Source: Sva-25 sp037385685 | GTDB lineage: Bacteria; Pseudomonadota; Gammaproteobacteria; Chromatiales; Chromatiaceae | Assembly: GCA_037385685.1 (NCBI GenBank) | Contig: JARRMW010000027.1 | Coordinates: 1 to 18,956 of the forward strand | Reading direction: 5' to 3' | Length of the DNA stretch: 18,956 nt | In this document: piece by piece, positions 7,487 to 14,325 of the stretch | How positions within the stretch are numbered: position 1 is the stretch's first letter | Layout: each line of letters opens with the position of its first letter | Made by a program: the position numbers and the translations under genes | The notes under the pieces: generated by a model | The model's database searches: none | Told to the model about the DNA's origin: nothing | What the model saw: the letters and a program-made list of their open reading frames with translations, nothing else

Positions 7487-7795
7487 TTTTATACGTGGGT
7501 GCAATGCATCACGAATTCAAGCCCTGTCTGGATACTTCCTGCTTGTCTGGCAGCTGGTGATGCTGATTTAACGCATATCGGAAAACAGGCATGTCAATGA
7601 CAGGCTTCATGCAACCCTTGTTAAAATTGGTCAGCGACAGCCCGGAAAAGTTCAGTTCGCCCGACGTTCGCCGTCTTCCGTGGGACACATGTTCCGACCG
7701 CAGGCACGCCAGGGTATTCCGGAACAAGACAATGCTATTATCTGGGCTTTGCAAAATAGTTCTGTTATCGGGAAAACCGGGGGATTTTTTTCGAC

Positions 7796-8248
7796 ATGCG
7801 TCCGAGAGTCTTTCCGCCTGTCATTGCGCTTTTCACAGCGGCTTTGATGTGGCTGCTTGATACTTATATGCCGCTTCTGCATCTTTTGGATGAGCCCTGG
7901 AACATGGCCGGGCTGCTCCTGATAGCTGCCGCTCTCGTCATTGATGGCTGGTCTCTCTCGCTCTTCCTGATGCATCGCACGACGATTCACCCGCTGAAGC
8001 CGGAAATGGCATCGGCCCTTGTCACCCGTGGTATGTACAGGTTCACGCGTAACCCGATGTACCTCGGGCTGCTACTACTGCTGACGGGACTCGCTATCTA
8101 CATGGGCAGTCTCACGCCACTTATGATGCTTCCCCTGTTCGTGATGGTGATGAACAGTCAGCAGATCCTTCATGAAGAGCGTGTACTGGAGGAGAAGTTT
8201 GGTGAAGAGTATCGCGCCTACAAGGAGCGCGTCAGGCGCTGGCTGTGA
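7796..8248 (+). CDS. Isoprenylcysteine carboxyl methyltransferase / PEMT-family membrane protein
   Basis: This 150-residue integral membrane protein has four likely hydrophobic segments (about 5-22, 36-60, 88-106 and 107-122) and the C-terminal family region. That region includes the RGMYRFTRNPMYLG motif (about 78-91) and a terminal segment reading EERVLEEKFGEEYRAYKERVRRW. Together these mark the bacterial ICMT/phospholipid methyltransferase-like group, small S-adenosylmethionine-dependent methyltransferases whose bacterial substrates are mostly unknown. The start at 7796 has GGGGGA upstream at a long spacing of 11 bases, filled by a T tract. It stands alone on the plus strand between the intergenic RNA candidate and the minus-strand thioredoxin-fold gene. 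The substrate (lipid, amine or metabolite) cannot be inferred. Confidence 0.85.
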   Translation: MRPRVFPPVIALFTAALMWLLDTYMPLLHLLDEPWNMAGLLLIAAALVIDGWSLSLFLMHRTTIHPLKPEMASALVTRGMYRFTRNPMYLGLLLLLTGLAIYMGSLTPLMMLPLFVMVMNSQQILHEERVLEEKFGEEYRAYKERVRRWL

Positions 8249-8275
8249 TGTGGCCCGAAATCCCGGGCGGTCATG

Positions 8276-8716
8276 TCATGACGGTTTTTCTTGTTGACTG
8301 TTTTCGACAATCATTTGTCGAGCGTAGTCGATGGCATTGTTCAGGTACCAGCCGTAGAGTTCAACGGTGTTGAGACCCACGAGCATCTCCCCGAGTTGTT
8401 TGCCGCTGTAATCCAGCAGGATCAGTGTCGGCGTCACGACCATGTCATAGTCGACGAAGAGTTCACGCGTCTCCCGTTGTGAACCATCCAGATCGATGAA
8501 GGACTGTCCCTCGTCGATCAGCATCTCCCGCATGATGACGCGGCTTGTGTCGTCCTCGTTGAGCAGCATCGGATTGAGGATTTCTTCCTTGATGCGATGG
8601 CAGGATTCACAGAATGCCTGGGAGAAGAGCAGAAGGATCGGACGTTGTGTCTCCCTGCTGAGCCTGGAGAGTTCCTGCAGATCGGTTGCCTGTTGAAGCG
8701 TCTTGCCAGTGTTCAT
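8276..8716 (-). CDS. Thioredoxin-fold protein with a CESC active site
   Basis: The 146-residue protein shows the thioredoxin-like order: LLLFSQAFCESC with the redox pair C36 and C39, then a helix, and the cis-proline motif VTPTL with P96 before a strand and GLNTVELYGW. It resembles periplasmic thiol proteins of the SoxW/thioredoxin-like type, but the selected start gives no signal peptide or membrane anchor, so location is uncertain. I chose the ATG at 8716 because an extended -10 on this strand (TGGCATAAT, with CATAAT at 8765-8760) would start transcription near 8753, inside any longer frame; a start at 8773 would lie upstream of that. No clear ribosome site. It is divergent from the zinc peptidase gene; promoters overlap. 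Confidence 0.82.
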   Translation of the reverse strand: MNTGKTLQQATDLQELSRLSRETQRPILLLFSQAFCESCHRIKEEILNPMLLNEDDTSRVIMREMLIDEGQSFIDLDGSQRETRELFVDYDMVVTPTLILLDYSGKQLGEMLVGLNTVELYGWYLNNAIDYARQMIVENSQQEKPS

Positions 8717-8759
8717 GCCAATTGATGTATCTGCCACGTTGCAGTCGATTTGACCAGGG

Positions 8760-8804
8760 ATTATGCCATTCATTGACGGATTCAAGAACCAAGTGTAATA
8801 CACT
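8760..8804. promoter_or_regulatory. Overlapping divergent promoters with a 13-base palindrome
   Basis: Rightward: TTGACG (8773-8778), 17 bases, TAATAC (8796-8801), giving transcription from about 8808 into the zinc peptidase gene. Leftward: extended -10 TGGCATAAT with CATAAT at 8765-8760, giving transcription from about 8753 into the thioredoxin-fold gene. The palindrome AGTGTA-A-TACACT (8792-8804) covers the rightward -10 and the region upstream of the leftward -35 position. Its bound regulator, if any, is unknown. Confidence 0.55.
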
Positions 8805-8842
8805 AGGCTTACTGCTGCATCTGGGTAGACGGGAGAGAGTTC

Positions 8843-9748
8843 ATGCGATGGCGTGGCGGTCGGCGCAGCACCAACATAGAAGACAGACGATCCTCGGGGC
8901 CTGCCCGGATGCGATTCCCTTTCCCTTCCGGGGGAGGAGGAAAAAGAGGGGGTGGTATCAGCCTCGGCAGTATCGTCGTGATCCTTATCCTGATGTTCGT
9001 CTTTGACATCAATCCGCTCGAGCTTCTGGGTGGCGGAGGTACGCTTGCGCCGACTTCCCATGAACAGGGTGTAGAGCCGCAGGGTCCCGGCGGGCAGGCA
9101 GGTGACGATGAGATGAAAGCATTTGTCTCGGTCGTTCTGGGCGATACCGAGGATACCTGGCATGCGGTTTTTAATGAACTCGGTGCAACCTACAAAGAAC
9201 CCAGGCTGGTACTGTTTCGCGGTGCTGTGCAGTCAGCCTGCGGTTTCGCACAGGCCGCGATGGGACCCTTTTACTGTCCCGGCGACCAGAAGGTCTATCT
9301 CGACCTGAGTTTTTTCGAGGATCTGCGACGACAGCACGGAGCGCCGGGAGATTTTGCCCAGGCTTACGTCATTGCCCATGAGGTCGGGCACCATGTCCAG
9401 AACCTGCTCGGTACCTCCGGAAAAGTTCAGCGGGCGCAACGAGCGACGGATGAGACTGTCGCGAATCAGCTCTCGGTCATGCTGGAGTTACAGGCGGACT
9501 GCTATGCCGGTATCTGGACGAACCGTGCCGAAAGGGCACGCCAGATTCTCGAGGAGGGAGATATCGAGGAAGCCCTGCGCGCGGCAAATGCGATCGGTGA
9601 TGACCGGCTGCAGAAACAATCGCGTGGCTATATCACCCCGGACAGTTTCACGCATGGAACGTCAGAGCAGCGCATGCGCTGGTTCAAGCGGGGCCTGACC
9701 ACAGGCAGTCTCGAGAGTTGTAACACCTTTGCAACAAGCAGCCTGTAA
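8843..9748 (+). CDS. YpfJ-type neutral zinc metallopeptidase
   Basis: This 301-residue protein belongs to the putative neutral zinc metallopeptidase family typified by E. coli YpfJ. A basic, Gly-rich cytoplasmic N-terminus (1-39) is followed by one membrane segment (about 40-55), a flexible linker and the peptidase domain. The zincin motif HEVGHHVQNLLG begins at residue 179, and the family's downstream ELQADCYAGIW segment supplies the probable third ligand. Two conserved cysteines (C133, C145) may be bridged, which suits a periplasmic catalytic domain. The substrate is unknown. The ATG at 8843 has GGGAGAG at good distance and lies about 35 bases after the predicted transcription start. cpdA follows after 37 bases, so the two may be co-transcribed. 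Confidence 0.92.
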   Translation: MRWRGGRRSTNIEDRRSSGPARMRFPFPSGGGGKRGGGISLGSIVVILILMFVFDINPLELLGGGGTLAPTSHEQGVEPQGPGGQAGDDEMKAFVSVVLGDTEDTWHAVFNELGATYKEPRLVLFRGAVQSACGFAQAAMGPFYCPGDQKVYLDLSFFEDLRRQHGAPGDFAQAYVIAHEVGHHVQNLLGTSGKVQRAQRATDETVANQLSVMLELQADCYAGIWTNRAERARQILEEGDIEEALRAANAIGDDRLQKQSRGYITPDSFTHGTSEQRMRWFKRGLTTGSLESCNTFATSSL

Positions 9749-9785
9749 TGTCCCTTGCAATAAAACCGGAATGGAAAAGAACAGA

Positions 9786-10574
9786 ATGACGGCGAACGCG
9801 CTAAGAGTCCTGCAGATCACGGACATGCATATCAAGTCGGCTCCGGGCCCGGAGTTCCTGGCCTCCCGCATCGATACAGAGGAAACACTGCAATCGGTAC
9901 TAGACGAGATCCATGCAAACGAACCGGCCGATTCCATCGTGGTCGCGACAGGTGATCTCGTGCAGGATCCCGTTGAAGAGGCATACCAGCGACTGAAGAC
10001 CAGGCTCAATGGGAGTTGCAATCTTTACTATCTGTTGCCGGGTAACCATGACGACGCCGTGCTGGTGCGCAAGATGCTCAACCGGGACAACAGCTGGTGC
10101 GTCGGCCAGCACGCTTTTGGCGACTGGCTGATGTTGTTTCTTGATACCAGCCAGCAGCCTGAACAGTCCGAAGGCATGCTGTCGAAGGCCGAGCTTTCCC
10201 GGCTGGAGCGCACGCTGGCGGTCAGCGGCCAGCGGCACGTGATGCTTTTCCTGCACCATCCGCCGGTTTCCATCGGTAGCAGCTGGATGGACGGGATGGG
10301 CCTCAGGAATGCCGATGCGCTCTTTGCCATCACTGACCGTTATCCGCAGATCAAGGGGATGGTCTTTGGGCATATTCACCAGCAGTTCGAAGGCGCGAGG
10401 AGGGGCATTCGCATGATCGGGTCGCCCTCGACCTGTATCCAGTTCAAGCCCGGAGCCAGGCAGTTTGAACTCGACACATTGCCGCCGGCTTATCGCTGGT
10501 TCGATTTCAGGGCCGATGGCACTTTCGAGACGGGGGTGAAATACGTACGTGCACAACTCCGGTGTGCCGTCTAG
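9786..10574 (+). CDS. cpdA: 3',5'-cyclic-AMP phosphodiesterase (calcineurin-like)
   Basis: CpdA hydrolyses cAMP to AMP in the cytoplasm and so lowers CRP-dependent signalling. The 262-residue protein has the metallophosphoesterase ligands in order: D13-x-H15 (ITDMH), D57 (ATGDLVQD), N87-H88 (PGNHDD), H157 (HHPP) and H196-x-H198 (FGHIHQ). The MGLRNADAL and GSPSTCIQF segments are typical of CpdA/Icc and set it apart from general phosphatases, though other class III nucleotide phosphodiesterases remain possible. The frame extends to 9729, and an ATG at 9771 is also available; I prefer 9786 because it has GGAAAAGA upstream and matches the family N-terminus. It follows the zinc peptidase gene and is closed by the terminator at 10600. 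Confidence 0.88.
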   Translation: MTANALRVLQITDMHIKSAPGPEFLASRIDTEETLQSVLDEIHANEPADSIVVATGDLVQDPVEEAYQRLKTRLNGSCNLYYLLPGNHDDAVLVRKMLNRDNSWCVGQHAFGDWLMLFLDTSQQPEQSEGMLSKAELSRLERTLAVSGQRHVMLFLHHPPVSIGSSWMDGMGLRNADALFAITDRYPQIKGMVFGHIHQQFEGARRGIRMIGSPSTCIQFKPGARQFELDTLPPAYRWFDFRADGTFETGVKYVRAQLRCAV

Positions 10575-10599
10575 GCAACAGGAGCATTGCATCCGCCGG

Positions 10600-10620
10600 C
10601 GCCGCTATTGCGGCGTTTTT
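10600..10620 (+). terminator. Rho-independent terminator after cpdA
   Basis: CGCCGC (10600-10605), loop TATT, GCGGCG (10610-10615), then TTTTT. It lies 25 bases past the cpdA stop codon and just before the end of the convergent WD40 gene. Confidence 0.85.
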
Positions 10621-10632
10621 CATGTCCGGCGA

Positions 10633-11568
10633 TTACTTCGGAGTGGAAAGTTTCCAGATGCGCACGCTCGCATCATCACTGGTTGTCGCGAGGTAACGCC
10701 CGTCAGGCGAGACGTTGACGGCCACACCGCACAGGTCGTGCTGCTGGAAGCGTGCATTGGTCTTGCCTGACAGCGGATCGAGAAAGAGCACGGCGCTGTC
10801 TGTCTGGCGACTGATACTGGCCAGTTCGCCGCCGGGTGTGAACTGGATGTTGTTGATAATGCCCTTGTGATCCGTCTCCAGCGTTTGAATCCTGCCGGTG
10901 CCGACGTTCCAGCGAAAGAGCCTGAACCAGCCAGCGCCGTAGAGTGAGTCACCGTGCGGAGAAAAGGCCAGGGTCCTCGGGTCGGAGGAGGGTCTCTCCA
11001 GGTAGCGTACCTTTCCGGATGCGATTGTTGTCAGGGCGACACGCATGTCCGTAGCGCTAGAGGCGACCATGGCGCCGTCCGGGCTGATCCCGACGCTGCG
11101 GATCAGTTTCCTGTGCGGGCGGAAGCGCTTTGTCTCCTGGCCGTTTTCGAGATTCCAGACGGTGAGCATGCCGTCCTTGTGTCCTGTGACGAATCTGCCG
11201 CGAGCAATATCGATGGCGCTCGCCGTGACAGGGACCAGGTTCCGGCTTCTGATTTCCTTGCCAGTGCGGTCCCAGAGCGTGATCCTGCCGTCATAGCCGG
11301 CTGTGAGGATGTTGCCATCGGGCAGGAAAAAGATGCCGTTGACCGAGTCGGTGTGCGCGCGCCAGCTTCGGAGGTTGCGGCCCGTCTCGAGATCCCAGAG
11401 ACGCACGTAGCCACTCCAGCCGCCGGAAGCCAGGATTTTCGAGTCTGGCGAGATTCCCAGTGAGCTGCCGCCGGAGTGCGCGCGCTCGATGATGATGTCG
11501 GCCTGCTGCTGGGGCTGGGACCCGCAGCCGGCGAGTGTCGCAGCGAGTAGTGCAGCAAGCAGCCTCAC
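10633..11568 (-). CDS. WD40-repeat beta-propeller lipoprotein
   Basis: This 311-residue protein starts with a lipoprotein signal (short, Leu/Ala-rich, lipobox LAGC with C15). The residue after the Cys is Gly, not Asp, which predicts outer-membrane sorting. The rest divides cleanly into seven WD40 repeats; the clearest end in VRLWDLETG, ITLWDRTG, LTVWNLENG and VRIWKLSTP, so a complete seven-bladed propeller is expected. Such propellers are binding scaffolds; no catalytic residues are seen and the partner is unknown. The start is GTG at 11568, inside the speD stop codon (GTGA overlap), so translation should be coupled to speD. It converges on cpdA. The three middle repeats are the most degenerate. 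Confidence 0.85.
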   Translation of the reverse strand: MRLLAALLAATLAGCGSQPQQQADIIIERAHSGGSSLGISPDSKILASGGWSGYVRLWDLETGRNLRSWRAHTDSVNGIFFLPDGNILTAGYDGRITLWDRTGKEIRSRNLVPVTASAIDIARGRFVTGHKDGMLTVWNLENGQETKRFRPHRKLIRSVGISPDGAMVASSATDMRVALTTIASGKVRYLERPSSDPRTLAFSPHGDSLYGAGWFRLFRWNVGTGRIQTLETDHKGIINNIQFTPGGELASISRQTDSAVLFLDPLSGKTNARFQQHDLCGVAVNVSPDGRYLATTSDDASVRIWKLSTPK

Positions 11569-12380
11569 AGCAACTTGATCCCCTTGTTGAGATTGCGCCC
11601 GTAGAAGATTTCCAGCATCTCGCGTTTCAGTGCGTCGGCAATGCGACGCTGTTCCCGTGGCGAGATATCGTCAGCATCGGCACCGAACAGATAGCCGTCG
11701 AGGTTGAATTCCTTGAGCAGCATCTTGGTATGGAAGGTGTTCTCCTGGTAGACGTTCACATCAATCATCTCATAGCGACGTTTGGTGTCGGCCGCAAGGT
11801 AATTCTGGATCGAGTTGATCTTGTGATCGATGAAGTGCTTCTTGCCTTTCACATCCCGTGTGAATCCCCGCACGCGGTAATCCAGCATCACGATATCCGA
11901 ATCGAACGAATGGATGAGGTAGTTCAGTGCTTTCAGCGGTGAAATTCGACCGCAGGTCGAGACGTCAATATCGGCGCGGAAGGTGCTGATGCCGTTGTCA
12001 GGATGGCTCTCGGGATAGGTATGTACCGTGATGTGACTCTTGTCGAGATGCGTGACGACGGATTCGGGAAGGGGGCCGGGTGCCTCGGTGTTTGAGAGTT
12101 TCTCCGCCACGATTGGTTCTTCCGAGATCAGCATCGTGACACTGGCGCCCTGGGGGTCGTAATCCTGGTGTGCGATGTTGAGGATGTTGGCCCCGATGAT
12201 ATCGGCAACGTCCCTGAGGATCTGTGTCAAACGTTCGGCGTTGTAGGCTTCATCAATGTACTCGATGTAGGAACTGACCTCCTGTGCACTCGCCGCATAG
12301 CAAATATCGTATATGTTGAAACTCAGTGTTTTCGTGAGGTTGTTGAAGCCGTGTAGTTTGAGTTTGCGGGAGCGTGGCAT
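11565..12380 (-). CDS. speD: S-adenosylmethionine decarboxylase proenzyme
   Basis: SpeD makes decarboxylated SAM, the aminopropyl donor for spermidine synthesis, using a pyruvoyl group formed by self-cleavage. The 271-residue protein matches the E. coli-type enzyme throughout. The cleavage site HLDKSH has the pyruvoyl precursor at S115 (E. coli Ser112) and the catalytic Cys in STCG is C143. The ATG at 12380 (MPRSRKLKLHGF) aligns with the E. coli start; ATG 12392 is possible. The longer frame to 12440 is excluded because it would begin at the predicted -35 hexamer. No speE is adjacent. The downstream gene, coupled through a GTGA overlap, is a WD40 lipoprotein, an unexpected partner for a cytosolic polyamine enzyme. 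Confidence 0.95.
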   Translation of the reverse strand: MPRSRKLKLHGFNNLTKTLSFNIYDICYAASAQEVSSYIEYIDEAYNAERLTQILRDVADIIGANILNIAHQDYDPQGASVTMLISEEPIVAEKLSNTEAPGPLPESVVTHLDKSHITVHTYPESHPDNGISTFRADIDVSTCGRISPLKALNYLIHSFDSDIVMLDYRVRGFTRDVKGKKHFIDHKINSIQNYLAADTKRRYEMIDVNVYQENTFHTKMLLKEFNLDGYLFGADADDISPREQRRIADALKREMLEIFYGRNLNKGIKLL

Positions 12381-12407
12381 GGCGGCGGTCATCCAGGGTG
12401 AAAACGG

Positions 12408-12440
12408 GCGTAAATTACGCTTTTTTCGCGCATGCAGCAA
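12408..12440 (-). promoter_or_regulatory. speD promoter with a palindrome over the -10
   Basis: On the minus strand TTGCTG (12440-12435), 17 bases, TAATTT (12417-12412), predicting transcription from about 12405 and a leader of about 25 bases. The palindrome GCGTA-AAT-TACGC (12408-12420) is centred on the -10. On the opposite strand the same palindrome is followed by six T (12421-12426), like a terminator facing away from speD. Confidence 0.55.
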
Positions 12441-12471
12441 GCGCCCGTCGGCTGTTCCGGGGGTAAGCTAC

Positions 12472-12485
12472 CCAGGCATGCCTGG
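12472..12485. repeat. 14-base perfect palindrome between speD and the VOC gene
   Basis: CCAGGCA-TGCCTGG reads the same on both strands. It lies 24 bases after the VOC gene's stop codon and upstream of the speD promoter. It could be an operator for speD or a stem at the 3' end of the yhfA-VOC transcript; there is no T tract. Confidence 0.45.
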
Positions 12486-12509
12486 CGATGGCTGGTCAAT
12501 GCGCTGTCA

Positions 12510-12932
12510 CTAGTTGATCCCGCGCAATTGCTCCCACTGGTCGACCGGTGGGTGGTACATGAGCTGTATCACAGTTCCATCCGGATCGTAGCAATGGAAG
12601 CTGCGCGTGCCATCCTCATTGGTTTTTGGCTGCGTGCGCACGGGGACTTTCATCTCGACAAGGAAGCTGTACCAGAGATCAACGTCGTCGCTGGATCTCA
12701 GGAAGATCCCGATATGATCGAGGCGCTGTGCTGCCTCGTCACGCTGGTGACTGGTGGCTGCCTGATGCAGTGCCAGGTTGTCACTGCCGGTGGTGAGATA
12801 GACATTCTGGGGGTCAGGACGATACTCCACCTCGAAACCGAGCAGCCTTGTGTAGAATTTCTCGCAGGCATTGAGGTCACGCACGAAGAGAGCGACATGA
12901 CGCATGCCGTAACCTGTTTCCGGGCGTTTCAT
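12510..12932 (-). CDS. VOC-superfamily (glyoxalase/dioxygenase-like) protein
   Basis: This 140-residue protein has the two-module vicinal-oxygen-chelate fold: MRHVALFVRDLNACEKFYTRLLGF in the first module and LDHIGIFL ... DPDGTVIQLMY in the second. Candidate metal ligands are H12, H56 and H73; the last usual acidic ligand is Gln123 here, as in many uncharacterised members. Substrate unknown; glyoxalase I activity is not implied. The ATG at 12932 overlaps the yhfA stop codon (ATGA), so the two are almost certainly translated as a unit. Both face away from apaH and towards speD. Confidence 0.85.
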   Translation of the reverse strand: MKRPETGYGMRHVALFVRDLNACEKFYTRLLGFEVEYRPDPQNVYLTTGSDNLALHQAATSHQRDEAAQRLDHIGIFLRSSDDVDLWYSFLVEMKVPVRTQPKTNEDGTRSFHCYDPDGTVIQLMYHPPVDQWEQLRGIN

Positions 12933-13345
12933 ACTTCGACGATCTCGTAATTGTGTGTGATTTCAGCAGTCTTGCCTAACATGATAGATGCTGAGCAGAA
13001 CTTTTCAGCGCTCAGGCTGATGGCTCGCTCGACATGTTTGCGGTTGAGGTTCCTGCCATGGATGACGAAATGCGCGTGGATTTTCGTGAAAACCCTGGGT
13101 TCTTCTTCGGCGCGTTCTGCTTCCAGTTGCACCTCGCAGGAGGTGACATCCTGACGGCTTTTGCCGAGTATCATCATGACATCGAACTCGGTGCATCCAC
13201 CCATTCCTATCAGCAGCATCTCCATCGGCCGCAAGCCCAGGTTGCGACCTCCGGATTCAGGCGGCCCATCCATGACAACTGCATGGCCGCTGCCTGATTC
13301 TCCGACCATCACTTTTCCCTCGACCCATTTCACACGTGCTTTCAT
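12929..13345 (-). CDS. yhfA: OsmC-family protein, YhfA type
   Basis: The 138-residue product aligns along its whole length with E. coli YhfA (opening MKARVKWVEG; then PMEMLLIGMGGC; then LSAEKFCSASIML). OsmC-fold proteins are thiol-dependent hydroperoxide reductases. The two cysteines expected for that chemistry, C51 and C117, are present; the cellular substrate of the YhfA branch is not established. The frame runs open to 13465, but the ATG at 13345 matches the family start, and the longer version would run back to the predicted apaH promoter. It is coupled to the downstream VOC gene by an ATGA overlap and is divergent from apaH. Confidence 0.88.
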   Translation of the reverse strand: MKARVKWVEGKVMVGESGSGHAVVMDGPPESGGRNLGLRPMEMLLIGMGGCTEFDVMMILGKSRQDVTSCEVQLEAERAEEEPRVFTKIHAHFVIHGRNLNRKHVERAISLSAEKFCSASIMLGKTAEITHNYEIVEV

Positions 13346-13417
13346 TGCTCTGACCCGGTGGTTGGCATGGGAAAATGTTATCAGATTGCAGTTCTCCGAA
13401 TTCGCGTCATCTGCGGG

Positions 13418-13446
13418 TGATGCTGAAAGTGCATGGCGGGTATACT
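13418..13446 (+). promoter_or_regulatory. Possible apaH promoter
   Basis: TATACT at 13441-13446 is a good -10 element placed 32 bases before the apaH start codon. The hexamer at the right distance upstream, TGATGC (13418-13423), is a poor -35. Confidence 0.35.
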
Positions 13447-13478
13447 TGCCCCTGGTCTGCACCATCCCGGAAAAAGAG

Positions 13479-14315
13479 TTGGCAACATACGCAATCGGCG
13501 ATATCCAGGGCTGTTACAGCGAGCTCATGAAGTTGCTCGATCTCGTCGGCTTCAGCGAGACACGCGACACCTTGTGGTTTGTCGGGGATCTCGTCAATCG
13601 TGGCCCGGGCTCTCTCGAGGTATTGCGTTTCGTAAAAGATCTCGGGGAGCGCGCGATCTGCGTGCTCGGCAATCATGACCTGCACCTGCTGGCTGTGGAT
13701 GCCGGCGTCAAGACGGTCAAGAAGCACAGCAGCCTGAGGCCCATCCTGCATGCTCCGGACCGGGAAGAGCTCATCCACTGGCTCCGGCATCGTCCATTGA
13801 TGTATCGCGATGAGGAGCTTGATTTCAGCATGGTGCATGCAGCCATCTCGCCGCAATGGGATCTGGCCCAGGCACAGCGCATGGCATCGGAGGTTGAGCA
13901 GGTACTGCGTGATGACAGCGCCTGCGCGCTGTTCCTTGCCAACATGTATGGCGACCAGCCCGATCTCTGGTCGGAGTCACTCGTGGGATATGATCGCTTG
14001 CGATTCATCACGAATACATTCACACGGCTTCGATACTGCACGAAGAAGGGACGCATTTCGATGAAAGCGAAGGGGCCGCTCGGCAGTCAGCCGCCGAAAT
14101 ACTGGCCCTGGTTCATGATCCCGGGGCGAAAAACAGCGGCTACCCGAATTGTTTTCGGGCACTGGTCAACGCTTGGCTATATGGCAGGTGTCAACATCTG
14201 GGCACTCGATACGGGTTGCCTGTGGGGCGGTCACCTCACCACGTTGCGGCTCGAGGACCAGCACCCCTTCTTTCTGAATTGCAAAGGCGAGCTGCAGCCT
14301 GGCCAGCTCGTGTGA
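13479..14315 (+). CDS. apaH: Bis(5'-nucleosyl)-tetraphosphatase, symmetrical
   Basis: ApaH splits Ap4A symmetrically into two ADP. The 278-residue protein follows E. coli ApaH closely: GDLVNRGPGSLEVLRFVK, LGNHDLHLLAV, HAAISPQWDL, a segment from RLRFITN to FTRLRYC, and ALDTGCLWGG. The metal-binding first motif is GDIQG where E. coli has GDVHG; Gln at this place is common in other gammaproteobacterial ApaH. The frame stays open far upstream to 13161, but the TTG at 13479 exactly replaces the family's initial Met (TTG-Ala-Thr-Tyr against Met-Ala-Thr-Tyr) and has GGAAAAAGAG directly before it. apaG, ksgA and pdxA, the frequent partners, are absent; the neighbour is divergent yhfA. Confidence 0.93.
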   Translation: MATYAIGDIQGCYSELMKLLDLVGFSETRDTLWFVGDLVNRGPGSLEVLRFVKDLGERAICVLGNHDLHLLAVDAGVKTVKKHSSLRPILHAPDREELIHWLRHRPLMYRDEELDFSMVHAAISPQWDLAQAQRMASEVEQVLRDDSACALFLANMYGDQPDLWSESLVGYDRLRFITNTFTRLRYCTKKGRISMKAKGPLGSQPPKYWPWFMIPGRKTAATRIVFGHWSTLGYMAGVNIWALDTGCLWGGHLTTLRLEDQHPFFLNCKGELQPGQLV

Positions 14316-14325
14316 TATCACTGCA

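Larger units (their letters stand above)
7118..7795. other. 678-base gap between fadD and the methyltransferase-like gene
   Basis: Open frames here are short, overlapping on both strands, start without ribosome sites and resemble nothing I know, so I see no protein gene. The stretch does contain an RNA candidate on the minus strand (7372-7486) and a 7-bp dyad (TGTTCCG 7690-7696 / CGGAACA 7720-7726). The last bases before the gene at 7796 are GGGGGA followed by a T tract. The fadD promoter should lie here but was not identified. Confidence 0.6.

Noticed and set aside
8717..9163. N-terminal extension of the thioredoxin-fold gene over the zinc peptidase gene
   Set aside because: It would overlap the divergent gene and both promoters, and the extra residues are low-complexity and read antisense to the peptidase N-terminus.
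13161..13478. N-terminal extension of apaH
   Set aside because: It runs antisense through yhfA; the TTG at 13479 has a ribosome site and matches the family start.
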